Shown here: piece by piece, positions 33,990 through 43,626 of the stretch
How positions within the stretch are numbered: the stretch's first letter is position 1
How the letters are laid out: the number at the start of each line of letters is the position of its first letter
Assembly (NCBI GenBank): GCA_013316825.1
Contig: WSLY01000010.1
Span: 16,034 to 80,033, forward strand
Direction of reading: 5' to 3'
DNA length: 64,000 bases
From: Lachnospiraceae bacterium
GTDB taxonomy: Bacteria; Bacillota; Clostridia; Lachnospirales; Lachnospiraceae
Translations under genes and position numbers: made by a program
The notes under the pieces: generated by a model
Database searches by the model: none
Seen by the model: the letters and a program-made list of their open reading frames with translations, nothing else
Told to the model about the DNA's origin: nothing

Positions 33990-34802
33990 ATGTTTCCTGT
34001 TGTAAACGTTTTTGGACTGTTCCCTATTCCGCTGTATGGAACAGTTTTTGGCATCGGTTTTGCGCTTGCCGTGCTGATTGCAAGAAAAACAGGACCTTCT
34101 TATGGAATTGGCAAGGACGATATTACATTTGCGTCTCTTTACGGCATAATTGGTCTTTTGGCAGGGGCGAAGTTACTGTATTTTCTGACAAAGCTGCCGG
34201 CAATCATCATGCATTTTGGCGTTTATATGAGAGTAATGCGTGAGGCTCCCATAGAAGCACTGTCTTATGCATTTGGCGGGCTGGTGTTTTACGGCGGTCT
34301 TTTTGGCGCAATTTTAGGCGTATACTGCTATTGCAGGCAGTATAAGGTGCCGTTTATTCCGTATCTGGATATTTACGCACCGCTTCTGCCGTTTGTTCAT
34401 GGCATGGGCAGGATTGGCTGCTTTCTGGCAGGATGCTGTTACGGCATCGAGTACCACGGATTCGGCAGCGTGCAGTTTCCGTACAACGAGCTGATACCGG
34501 AGCTGAATCAGGTACCGAGGGTGCCCGTACAGCTTATGGAGGCGGCGTTAAATTTTGTGCTGTGTGCAGGACTGTTTCTTTTGCGCAGAAAGAAAAAGCT
34601 TCGTGCCGGACAGCTCATGGGAATTTACTTTGTGTACTATGCGATTGTCAGGTATTTGATGGAGATGCTCAGGGGAGATATTATCAGAGGGGGCGTAGGC
34701 GCTTTTTCTACCTCTCAGATAATCAGCATATTGCTTCTTCCCATAGGTATCATTCTGATAAGAGGAAAATGGATGGCTGCAAGGCAGTCGAAAAAAGCGT
34801 AG
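33990..34802 (+). CDS. lgt: prolipoprotein diacylglyceryl transferase-like protein
   Basis: A 270-residue polytopic membrane enzyme of the Lgt family, which moves diacylglycerol from phosphatidylglycerol to the lipobox cysteine of prolipoproteins. The signature region HGMGRIGCFLAGCCYGIEYHG (about 133-152) and the C-terminal RYLMEMLRGD (about 218-227) are recognisable. The signature differs from the classical GRxGNFxxxE (CFLAGC instead), as seen in many clostridial Lgt-like copies, so it may not be the main housekeeping enzyme. GGAGAGG lies before the ATG. Confidence 0.8.
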   Translation: MFPVVNVFGLFPIPLYGTVFGIGFALAVLIARKTGPSYGIGKDDITFASLYGIIGLLAGAKLLYFLTKLPAIIMHFGVYMRVMREAPIEALSYAFGGLVFYGGLFGAILGVYCYCRQYKVPFIPYLDIYAPLLPFVHGMGRIGCFLAGCCYGIEYHGFGSVQFPYNELIPELNQVPRVPVQLMEAALNFVLCAGLFLLRRKKKLRAGQLMGIYFVYYAIVRYLMEMLRGDIIRGGVGAFSTSQIISILLLPIGIILIRGKWMAARQSKKA

Positions 34803-34850
34803 CTTTCTGGTAGTAATCATGTAAATTTGACGGGGAAGGAGTTTTATATT

Positions 34851-35459
34851 ATGGAAGGACAAAATTTTAATAATGGGTATGAATCGCAGCAGGGGCAGAA
34901 TGGAAGCGGACAGACCGGAAACGGACAGAGTTCCGTTTACGGGCAGCCGGCATATAACCAGCAGCAACAGGCGCAAAATTCTTATGGGCAGAACCCTTAC
35001 GGACAAAATGGCTATGGACAGAACCCTTATGGGCAGAATCCCTATGGACAGAACGGTTATGGGCAGAATGGCTATGGACAGAATGGCTATGGACAGAATG
35101 GCTATGGACAGAATGGCTATGGGCAGCCGCCTTATGCGTATGGGCAAAACGGCTATGGGCAGCCGCAGAAACAGATAAGCGGATGGTCTATTGCCGGTTT
35201 TATCATTGGTACGCTGGGACTGGTAAGTTCTTTTCTTCTCAGTTGGATTTCCGCGTTGGTGGCAGTTGTGGGGCTGGTGTTCTCCATCGTGGGACAGGCG
35301 CTGAAAAAGTCCGGCTTTGGCGTAGCTGCTATTATTTTGAGTGTGCTGGGAATTCTTGCCGGCGTGGGATTTTTTATTCTGTACCTGTTTATCTTAAGTA
35401 ACGGCGGCTTTTTTTTGTCGCATACTTCTGTCGGTAACTTATCTGATATGTTTAGATAG
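34851..35459 (+). CDS. YGQN-repeat membrane protein (DUF4190-like)
   Basis: A 202-residue protein. The N-terminal half is Gln/Asn/Gly/Tyr-rich, with about ten consecutive five-residue units of the form (G/P/S)YGQN (about residues 44-93), a composition like prion-like or phase-separating domains. The C-terminal half has two hydrophobic segments (about 112-140 and 150-183), as in DUF4190-type proteins. Function unknown. The ATG at 34851 has AAGGAG nine bases upstream; the in-frame ATG at 34827 has none. The minus-strand frame opposite the repeats is a shadow. Confidence 0.82.
   Translation: MEGQNFNNGYESQQGQNGSGQTGNGQSSVYGQPAYNQQQQAQNSYGQNPYGQNGYGQNPYGQNPYGQNGYGQNGYGQNGYGQNGYGQNGYGQPPYAYGQNGYGQPQKQISGWSIAGFIIGTLGLVSSFLLSWISALVAVVGLVFSIVGQALKKSGFGVAAIILSVLGILAGVGFFILYLFILSNGGFFLSHTSVGNLSDMFR
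34978..35165. repeat. 15-bp coding repeat (YGQN units)
   Basis: Tandem 15-bp units such as GGCTATGGACAGAAT occur about ten times in a row, with a further interrupted copy at the 3' end. Several adjacent copies are identical, so copy number may vary between strains. Confidence 0.9.
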
Positions 35460-35490
35460 GCGCAGCAGGCTGATAAGTCATGATTTTAAG

Positions 35491-35534
35491 ATACCCTTAA
35501 TATACTCTACTAATGAGATATTAAGGGTATTTTT
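35491..35534 (+). terminator. hairpin abutting the deacetylase start codon and containing its ribosome binding site
   Basis: ATACCCTTAATAT (35491-35503) and ATATTAAGGGTAT (35518-35530) form a perfect 13-bp stem followed by TTTT and then directly by the ATG at 35535. It looks like a terminator for the YGQN gene. The AAGGG that must serve as ribosome binding site lies in its 3' arm. A TATACT in the loop could be a -10 box for a transcript that lacks the 5' arm (speculative). Confidence 0.7.
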
Positions 35535-36347
35535 ATGAAAAAATTTCTGGTAATGAAGAAAGTATTGCTGCTGTTATTTCTGGCTTCCATGTTTTTTGTG
35601 GGAAGAGGCGTCGGCTATGCGGTCCGCTATGTGGAGGCTTTTTCGGCAAAGTCGGGAGAGGCGCAGAATTGGGGGCTTGGCTTTGGGCAGGAGGGTACGC
35701 AGCCTTCCGGAAATGCTTCCGCTGAAAAGCTTGCCGAGTATGATGCCTATTATGTAGGGAGCGGCAGTGAAAAAGTCATCTATCTGACCTTTGACTGCGG
35801 ATATGAGAACGGGAATACGGAGCCGATTCTGGATGCACTAAAAAAACACAACGCACCGGCAACTTTTTTTGTGGTTGGACATTTTCTGGAGTCTGCGCCG
35901 GATATTGTAAAGAGAATGGTGGAAGAAGGGCATATGGTAGGAAATCATACATACCATCATCCGGATATGTCGAAAATATCGGATATGGATTCTTTCCGAA
36001 AGGAAATCGAAGATGTGGAGTCGCTGTTTGCAGAAATAACAGGAAGGGAGCTTGCGCCTTATTACAGGCCGCCGCAGGGGATTTACAGTACGGAAAATTT
36101 GAAGATGGCAAAAGAGCTGGGATACCATACTTTTTTCTGGAGCCTTGCTTATGTAGACTGGTATCAGGATAAGCAGCCGAGTCATGAAGAAGCATTTGAA
36201 AAGCTGACCGGAAGAATTCACCCGGGTGCAATCGTGCTGCTGCACAGCACTTCTCAGACAAATGGAGAGATACTGGATGAACTGCTTACAAAATGGGAAG
36301 AAATGGGATATCAGTTCAGACCGCTCTCGGATTTGTTTGAGAAGTAA
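35535..36347 (+). CDS. PdaA-like polysaccharide (peptidoglycan) deacetylase
   Basis: A 270-residue secreted or membrane-anchored carbohydrate esterase family 4 enzyme. A hydrophobic N-terminal segment (about 9-30) is the export signal or anchor. NodB motifs are YLTFDCGYENGNT (motif 1, about 76-88), GNHTYHHPDM (motif 2 with metal His residues), YYRPPQGIYS (motif 3) and a late LLHS (motif 5). The FDxGYENGNT form is typical of the delta-lactam-biosynthetic PdaA group that makes muramic lactam in spore cortex. Its ribosome binding site lies inside the hairpin at 35491-35530. Confidence 0.88.
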   Translation: MKKFLVMKKVLLLLFLASMFFVGRGVGYAVRYVEAFSAKSGEAQNWGLGFGQEGTQPSGNASAEKLAEYDAYYVGSGSEKVIYLTFDCGYENGNTEPILDALKKHNAPATFFVVGHFLESAPDIVKRMVEEGHMVGNHTYHHPDMSKISDMDSFRKEIEDVESLFAEITGRELAPYYRPPQGIYSTENLKMAKELGYHTFFWSLAYVDWYQDKQPSHEEAFEKLTGRIHPGAIVLLHSTSQTNGEILDELLTKWEEMGYQFRPLSDLFEK

Positions 36348-36352
36348 CCGTG

Positions 36353-36829
36353 TTATTCTACGGATTCAATGGTTGCGCCTTCGTCGGAAATATCTTCTCC
36401 ATGTAGAAGCTTTAAGATGACTGTGACACGTTTGTAGGCACGCTCATAATTTTGTCTTGCATATTCTGCGGTGTATTCATTGTAGGAATTTTCGCCAAAG
36501 GCTTCGTGATAGGCGCTGACGGCCGTAGTCATGTAACTGCTGGCTTCATCTGCAAGTTCCTCCATATAGGAATAATCTGCGGGCACGGGTATTGACGCAA
36601 AATTTTGAAAAGTCTGCTCCAACTGGTCCAAATATAACAAAAGTTCATCCTTTGCCGATTCCGATTGGGCATCAATCTGATTGATACTGGCATCGATTGC
36701 CGCCACTTCACTGCAAAAAGCATCGATAGCATCGATGAACTGATTGATTTCAGGGTTTTTTTCACCGCAGCCTGCAAACGTCACACTCAAAAGTAACGCT
36801 GTCAGGAGCAGCAGTAATGCTTTCCTCAA
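36353..36829 (-). CDS. hypothetical lipoprotein
   Basis: A 158-residue protein with a clear lipoprotein signal peptide: basic start, hydrophobic run and lipobox FAGC (Cys about residue 21). The mature part is acidic and helical, with regularly spaced Leu/Ile/Ala suggesting a helical bundle. I do not recognise a family. Translation starts at a TTG at 36829, with GGAGG seven bases upstream. It is convergent with the deacetylase gene, only five bases apart, and divergent from metH. Confidence 0.75.
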   Translation of the reverse strand: MRKALLLLLTALLLSVTFAGCGEKNPEINQFIDAIDAFCSEVAAIDASINQIDAQSESAKDELLLYLDQLEQTFQNFASIPVPADYSYMEELADEASSYMTTAVSAYHEAFGENSYNEYTAEYARQNYERAYKRVTVILKLLHGEDISDEGATIESVE

Positions 36830-36902
36830 TTTTCCACCTCCTTGAAAAAAGAACCGAATACATAAAATTTAACATATTTTTGTCATAAAAGCAATACAGT
36901 GC

Positions 36903-36931
36903 TTGTCATTTTAAGGGAGAATCCCTATAAT
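36903..36931 (+). promoter_or_regulatory. metH promoter with dyad in the spacer
   Basis: TTGTCA (36903-36908), a 17-base spacer and a perfect TATAAT (36926-36931). The spacer contains AGGGA-GAA-TCCCT (36914-36926), a perfect inverted repeat reaching into the -10 box, which could be an operator. No SAM or cobalamin riboswitch is recognisable in the leader of about 100 bases. Confidence 0.7.
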
Positions 36932-36942
36932 ATAGGTTATTG

Positions 36943-36974
36943 TACCGGCTTTTTTGCTTACCGGCTTTTTTGCT
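36943..36974. repeat. two tandem 16-bp repeats in the metH leader
   Basis: TACCGGCTTTTTTGCT occurs twice back to back (36943-36958 and 36959-36974), immediately after the predicted transcription start. Confidence 0.9.
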
Positions 36975-37029
36975 GGTGCAGACAGTTATGTATTTGTATG
37001 CGCGTTGGTACACGCAGATGGGAGCGGCT

Positions 37030-39555
37030 ATGACAAAAAAAGAATTTGCAGCATGGACATCAGAAAATACGATCTATTTAGACGGCGCGACCGGTTCCAA
37101 TCTGATGAAGGCGGGAATGCCTGCGGGCGTTTGTCCGGAACAATGGATTTTAGAACATGAAGAGGTTTTTCTTGCGCTGCAGAAAGGATATGTGGAGGCG
37201 GGAAGTCATGTTTTATATGCGCCAACCTTTACAGTCAACCGGATTAAATTAAAAGAATACGGGCTGCAGGAGCGGCTGCAGGAAATGACAAACAGGCTTG
37301 TCGCCCTTTCAAAGCAGGCGGCAGGCGGCAGGGCGCTTGTTGCCGGAGACATTACCATGACGGGTGAACAGCTTGCGCCGATGGGAAGCATGGATTTTGA
37401 AGAGCTTGTGGATATTTATAAAGAGCAGATTGCGGCGCTTGCGGCGGCAGGCGTGGATTTGCTTGTAGTAGAAACCATGATGAGCCTGCAGGAGGCAAGA
37501 GCGGTGCTGATTGCCGCAAAAGAAACCTGCAGCCTTCCGGTAATGGTAACCATGACTTTTGAAAAGGATGGGCGGACGCTCTACGGAACGGATGCCCTTA
37601 CTGCCGCCGTGGTCCTTGCTTCACTGGGGGCGGATGCTGTTGGCGCCAACTGTTCCACGGGTCCTGCGGCAATGTATGATGTGATACGCACAATGGCGGA
37701 AGCGGTTTCTGTTCCCATCATTGCAAAGCCAAATGCAGGACTGCCTTTTGTGGATGGGGAGGGCAATACCTGTTACGATATGCAGGCGCAAGACTTTGCG
37801 GAAGAAATGAAACTGCTTTTAGAAGCCGGCGCATCTATTCTGGGGGGATGCTGCGGTACGACGCCGGCTTATATAAAAGAACTGCAGGACAAGCTTGGGA
37901 CAAAGCGCGGCAAGGAAAGAAGATGCAAAGAGGGACTCCGCTATCTGTCATCCGAAAGAAAAACGGTTTCTTTTTCCCTTGATGATGGCTTTATGATAGT
38001 GGGGGAACGTATCAATCCTACGGGTAAGAAAAAGCTGCAGACTGCGCTCAGAGAAGGCAGCATGGAATTAGTCAAAGCCTTTGCGGAGGAGCAGGAGGCA
38101 TGTGGCGCGCAGATACTGGACGTCAATATGGGCATGGGCGGCATCGATGAAAAGGAGATGATGCTGCGGGCGCTGACAGAAATTGAGGGTGTCACCAATC
38201 TGCCCCTCTCGCTGGATTCCAGTCATATACCCGTGCTAGAGGCAGCGCTTCGCAGATACCCCGGACGGGCGCTTGTCAATTCCGTTTCTTACGAAAAGGA
38301 AAAGTTTGAAAACCTGCTTCCCATTGTCAAAAAGTACGGCGCCATGTTTATTCTGCTTCCCCTTTCTGACGCGGGACTGCCGGAAAGTCTAACGGAAAAA
38401 AAGGAAATCATAAACAAAATTCTGGAAAGAGCGAAGGCGCTTGGCTTTCAAAAAGAAGATATTGTGGTGGATGGTCTTGTCAATACGGTGGGTGCCAATC
38501 AAACGGCTGCGCTGGATACGCTGGATACCATCCGCTACTGTAAGGAGGAGGGACTTGCCACCATATGCGGTCTTTCCAATATATCTTTTGGTATGCCGGA
38601 GAGAAGCTATGTGAATACGGCATTTTTGACGATGGCAGTCGGAGCGGGACTGACGATGGCGATTGCCAACCCGTCGCAGGAGCTTTTGATGGGCTGCGCC
38701 TTTGCCGCGGATTTGCTGCTGAATAAAAAAGAGGCGGACATGCGTTATATTGACTATGCCGGCGTCATAAAAGAAAAACGGCTGCAGCAGGAAGAGGCGC
38801 AGGCAGCTTTACAGGCACAGCAGGCGCCAAAAAGCAGTATGGAGCAGGCTGCGGGTGTAAGGGAGCGTCAAAAAGAGGGCACTTTCACAGCAGGAGAAAA
38901 CGCGTCCGCAAGAGAAAAACTGAAAAGTGCCGTATTAAAGGGTAATAAAAGCGGTATTGTGCAGATAACAAAAGATGCACTTGCCGAGGGTGCAGAGGCA
39001 AAAGAGCTGTTGGATACGGTACTTTTGCCTGCCATCAATACGGTAGGCGATTATTTTGACAGCGGCAAGTATTTCCTTCCACAGCTTATTGCGGGTGCGG
39101 AAGCCATGAAGCTGTCCATCGAGGTCTTAGAGCCGCTTATGCTGCAAAAGAACACGAAGAAGGACATGCCTGTTGTCATCATTGCAACCGTGGAGGGAGA
39201 TATCCACGATATCGGCAAGAATCTGGTGGCGCTGATGCTAAAGAATTATGGCTTTCAGGTGGTGGATTTGGGAAAGGATGTGCCAAAAGAAAAAATCATT
39301 GAGGCGGCGAAAACGCATAACGCCTCCATCATAGCCTTATCTGCGCTGATGACGACCACCATGAAGCAGATGGAAGCGGTAATACAGTATGCAAAGGAAC
39401 AGAATGTGACTGCCAAAATCATGGTAGGCGGTGCGGTTATCACGAAGGAATATGCGGATGAAATCGGGGCGGACGGTTATTCCAAGGATGCTGCAGAGGC
39501 AGTTAAGCTTGCCGGACGGCTGATTGAACAGTTGAAAGAAACAATTTCCTATTGA
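37030..39555 (+). CDS. metH: cobalamin-dependent methionine synthase without reactivation domain
   Basis: An 841-residue enzyme transferring a methyl group from methyltetrahydrofolate via B12 to homocysteine. Domain order: homocysteine domain with zinc ligands Cys208 (ANCSTG), Cys274 and Cys275 (GGCCGTTP); pterin domain (about 320-590; INPTGKKKLQ, ILDVNMG); a Gln/Ala-rich linker (about 595-640); cobalamin cap; and Rossmann domain with the cobalt ligand His726 in GDIHDIGKN. The AdoMet reactivation domain of E. coli MetH is absent, as in many anaerobes. The start at 37030 has GGGAG; the ATG at 36940 lies inside the leader. Confidence 0.92.
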   Translation: MTKKEFAAWTSENTIYLDGATGSNLMKAGMPAGVCPEQWILEHEEVFLALQKGYVEAGSHVLYAPTFTVNRIKLKEYGLQERLQEMTNRLVALSKQAAGGRALVAGDITMTGEQLAPMGSMDFEELVDIYKEQIAALAAAGVDLLVVETMMSLQEARAVLIAAKETCSLPVMVTMTFEKDGRTLYGTDALTAAVVLASLGADAVGANCSTGPAAMYDVIRTMAEAVSVPIIAKPNAGLPFVDGEGNTCYDMQAQDFAEEMKLLLEAGASILGGCCGTTPAYIKELQDKLGTKRGKERRCKEGLRYLSSERKTVSFSLDDGFMIVGERINPTGKKKLQTALREGSMELVKAFAEEQEACGAQILDVNMGMGGIDEKEMMLRALTEIEGVTNLPLSLDSSHIPVLEAALRRYPGRALVNSVSYEKEKFENLLPIVKKYGAMFILLPLSDAGLPESLTEKKEIINKILERAKALGFQKEDIVVDGLVNTVGANQTAALDTLDTIRYCKEEGLATICGLSNISFGMPERSYVNTAFLTMAVGAGLTMAIANPSQELLMGCAFAADLLLNKKEADMRYIDYAGVIKEKRLQQEEAQAALQAQQAPKSSMEQAAGVRERQKEGTFTAGENASAREKLKSAVLKGNKSGIVQITKDALAEGAEAKELLDTVLLPAINTVGDYFDSGKYFLPQLIAGAEAMKLSIEVLEPLMLQKNTKKDMPVVIIATVEGDIHDIGKNLVALMLKNYGFQVVDLGKDVPKEKIIEAAKTHNASIIALSALMTTTMKQMEAVIQYAKEQNVTAKIMVGGAVITKEYADEIGADGYSKDAAEAVKLAGRLIEQLKETISY

Positions 39556-39616
39556 ACTTGCGCGCTTTACTGTGTTAATATAAGAAAACACGATGTTTAG
39601 AATGGGAGGTAACAGT

Positions 39617-41236
39617 ATGATAGGAGCAGACGCCATTGTCAGATGTCTGGAGGCGGAAGGTGTGGAAGTAGTTTTCGGTTATCCGGGCGTCGCTATCTGT
39701 CCTTTTTATAACAGTATATTACAATCGGAAATCAAAACTGTCCTGATCCGCACGGAACAGAATGCCGCTCATGCGGCAAGCGGTATGGCGCGGATAACCG
39801 GAAAGCCCGGCGTCTGCGCGGTCACTTCCGGCCCGGGGGCAACGAATGTTATCACGGGTATTGCCACGGCTTTTGCCGACAGCATTCCGCTTATCTGTAT
39901 TACAGGGCAGGTAAACAGCGAGCTTTTGGGCAGCGATGTGTTTCAGGAGGCGGATATTACCGGCGCGGTGGAATCTTTTGTCAAATACAGCTATCTGGTT
40001 AAAAATGTGCAGGATATTCCCCGCGTTTTTAAGGAAGCTTTTTATATTGCGGGTTCGGGCAGAAAGGGCCCCGTTCTGATTGATATTCCGATTGATGTAC
40101 AGAATGCGCCCGTAAGCCGTTACAGTTATCCCCAAGAGGTGTTTCTGCGCACTTACAAACCCACGGTCAAGGGACATATTGTGCAGATTAAGAAGGTGGT
40201 AAAAGAGCTGGAAAAGGCAAAACGCCCCATTATCTGTGCAGGCGGCGGCGTGCTTTTGAGTGAAGCGGAGGAAGGGCTTCGGGCGTTCGCTGAGCGTCAT
40301 AAAATACCGGTGGTGTCCACCATGATGGGCATTGGCGTTATGCCCACAAAGCATCCTTTATATTACGGCATGGTGGGAAACAACGGCAAGGCGTATGCCA
40401 ACAGGGCGATGAACGAATCGGATCTGCTGATTATGGTAGGTGCAAGAGTGGCGGACCGCGCTGTCAGCCAGCCGGATTTGATTACCCAGAACAAGGTGCT
40501 GGTACATATCGACGTAGATCCGGCTGAAATCGGCAAAAATGCAGGACCGACCATTCCCCTTGTAGGAGATGCCGCCCATATTTTTGAAGATTTTTTACAT
40601 CAGGAGTTTTTATGTGAACATGAAGAGTGGCTGGTGCAGCTTGACAAATACCGCGATACCATGGAGAAAAAGCGCACGCCCAATCCGGCATACGTAGACC
40701 CGGCAGGTTTTATTACAAGACTCTCTGAAAAAATGCAGGAGGATGGCGTCTATGTGGCGGATGTAGGTCAGAATCAGATATGGTCCTGCGGTTACCATGT
40801 AGTAAAAAAAGGCAGGTTTTTGACTTCCGGCGGCATGGGAACCATGGGCTATTCCATTCCGGCAGCCATGGGAGCTAAACTGGCTGATATGAAAAAGCAG
40901 GTGATTGCCGTGTGTGGCGACGGCTCTTTTCAGATGTCCATGATGGAGCTTGCCACGATACAGCAGCACCATGTACCGGTAAAAATTATTGTGCTGAAAA
41001 ATAACTATCTGGGTATGGTAAGGGAATATCAGCATTATACCTACAAGGACAACTATTCCGTGGTGGATTTGTCTGGCAGTCCCGATTTGGAAAAGCTTTC
41101 CGCAGCATATGATATTCCGTTCCTCAGACTGGAAAATATGGAGCGGATGGAAGAGGTGCTCGAGCGCTTTCTGGCACAGGACGAATCCATGCTGTTGGAA
41201 TGCCTGATAGACCCGATGGATTTGGTAAAAGAATAG
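39617..41236 (+). CDS. ilvB: acetolactate synthase large subunit
   Basis: A thiamine-diphosphate enzyme of 539 residues that condenses two pyruvates, or pyruvate and 2-oxobutyrate, at the start of valine, leucine and isoleucine synthesis. The cofactor Glu lies in IRTEQNAAHAASG (about 42-54). The ThDP/Mg motif runs from GDGSFQMSMMELAT to NNYLG (about 433-463). GPGATN and GVGxMPxKHPL-like pieces are also conserved. It is a little shorter than the typical 560-590 residues. GGGAGG lies before the ATG at 39617. It is followed after 19 bases by a small-subunit gene, supporting the biosynthetic (anabolic) form. Confidence 0.92.
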   Translation: MIGADAIVRCLEAEGVEVVFGYPGVAICPFYNSILQSEIKTVLIRTEQNAAHAASGMARITGKPGVCAVTSGPGATNVITGIATAFADSIPLICITGQVNSELLGSDVFQEADITGAVESFVKYSYLVKNVQDIPRVFKEAFYIAGSGRKGPVLIDIPIDVQNAPVSRYSYPQEVFLRTYKPTVKGHIVQIKKVVKELEKAKRPIICAGGGVLLSEAEEGLRAFAERHKIPVVSTMMGIGVMPTKHPLYYGMVGNNGKAYANRAMNESDLLIMVGARVADRAVSQPDLITQNKVLVHIDVDPAEIGKNAGPTIPLVGDAAHIFEDFLHQEFLCEHEEWLVQLDKYRDTMEKKRTPNPAYVDPAGFITRLSEKMQEDGVYVADVGQNQIWSCGYHVVKKGRFLTSGGMGTMGYSIPAAMGAKLADMKKQVIAVCGDGSFQMSMMELATIQQHHVPVKIIVLKNNYLGMVREYQHYTYKDNYSVVDLSGSPDLEKLSAAYDIPFLRLENMERMEEVLERFLAQDESMLLECLIDPMDLVKE

Positions 41237-41255
41237 CGTTTGAGGAGGTATCAAG

Positions 41256-41744
41256 ATGAAGAAGATATATTCCGTGCTGGTGGAGAACCGTTCCGGCGTG
41301 CTGTGCAAAGTAGCGGGACTTTTCTCAAGAAGGTGTTTCAATATAGACAGTCTTGCCGTTGGGGAGACAGACGATGCCGCCGTATCCTGTATGACGATTG
41401 TTTCAAGCGGGAACGAGCGCACTATAGAACAGATTGAAAAGCAGCTCAATAAAAAGCTGGACGTGATTAAGGTAAAGACCTTTGACGAAATCCAGAGCAT
41501 AAGCAGGGAGCTTATGCTTGTCAAGGTAAAGTATAATAAAAGTACACGCCGTGAAATTATGGAAATATGCGAGGTCATGAAGGCGGATATTGTGGATATG
41601 TCAAAAAACCAGATGATGATACAGGTGTGTGACATTCCGGAGCGGACGAAGCTGTTTATTTCTATGCTGGCATCGATCAGTATTGTCGAAGTGGCGCGGA
41701 CAGGGACGCTTGCCCTGCCGAAATGTGCGGAGAGCGATAACTGA
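41256..41744 (+). CDS. ilvN: acetolactate synthase small (regulatory) subunit, copy 1
   Basis: A 162-residue ACT-domain protein of the IlvN/IlvH family that activates the large subunit and confers valine feedback inhibition. The N-terminal ACT domain (about 1-75) has YSVLVENRSGVLCKVAGLFS and FNIDSLAVG; the C-terminal half is the usual second ACT-like domain. It is somewhat diverged from the consensus (CKVAGLFSRRC where RISGLFSRRGY is usual). It directly follows ilvB with GGAGG upstream, so it should be its cognate subunit. Confidence 0.9.
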   Translation: MKKIYSVLVENRSGVLCKVAGLFSRRCFNIDSLAVGETDDAAVSCMTIVSSGNERTIEQIEKQLNKKLDVIKVKTFDEIQSISRELMLVKVKYNKSTRREIMEICEVMKADIVDMSKNQMMIQVCDIPERTKLFISMLASISIVEVARTGTLALPKCAESDN

Positions 41745-41817
41745 AAGGAATAGAAGAAAAGAATATAGGGATTTTTCATAATTGTAAGTTATGGAATGTA
41801 TTCCAAAAGGTCATACG

Positions 41818-41846
41818 TTGACAAAAAAATAAAGTGTTGCTATGAT
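41818..41846 (+). promoter_or_regulatory. internal promoter for ilvN copy 2 and ilvC
   Basis: A perfect TTGACA (41818-41823), a 17-base spacer and TATGAT (41841-41846), 38 bases before the second small-subunit gene. A GGAAT-GT-ATTCC dyad at 41793-41804 lies just upstream and could be a regulator site. No T-box elements are visible. Confidence 0.8.
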
Positions 41847-41884
41847 AGAAAACTAAGGGAAGATTTGTTGTGGAGGGATAAATT

Positions 41885-43541
<1,657 letters not shown>

Positions 43542-43563
43542 TTTCCAAAACTGATGAGAAGAC

Positions 43564-43597
43564 AAAGAGCAGATAGCTTACTGCATCTGCTCTTTTT
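43564..43597 (+). terminator. terminator of the ilv operon
   Basis: AAAGAGCAGAT / ATCTGCTCTTT, an 11-bp stem with a 10-base loop followed by TT(T)TTG, 22 bases after ilvC. Confidence 0.85.
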
Positions 43598-43626
43598 GTG
43601 CCCGGCAGACAGGAAGGTATGATGAA

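Noticed and set aside
34548..35147. Minus-strand frame with [12 protein letters not shown] repeats opposite the YGQN gene
   Set aside because: It is the complement of the YGQN repeat and has no ribosome binding site; the + strand has a good start, membrane domain and coding composition.
36830..37029. SAM, cobalamin or T-box riboswitch upstream of metH
   Set aside because: The leader is only about 100 bases and shows none of the conserved elements I know for these classes.
41745..41884. T-box leader for branched-chain amino acid genes
   Set aside because: No T-box sequence or antiterminator pair is present; a simple promoter explains the gap.
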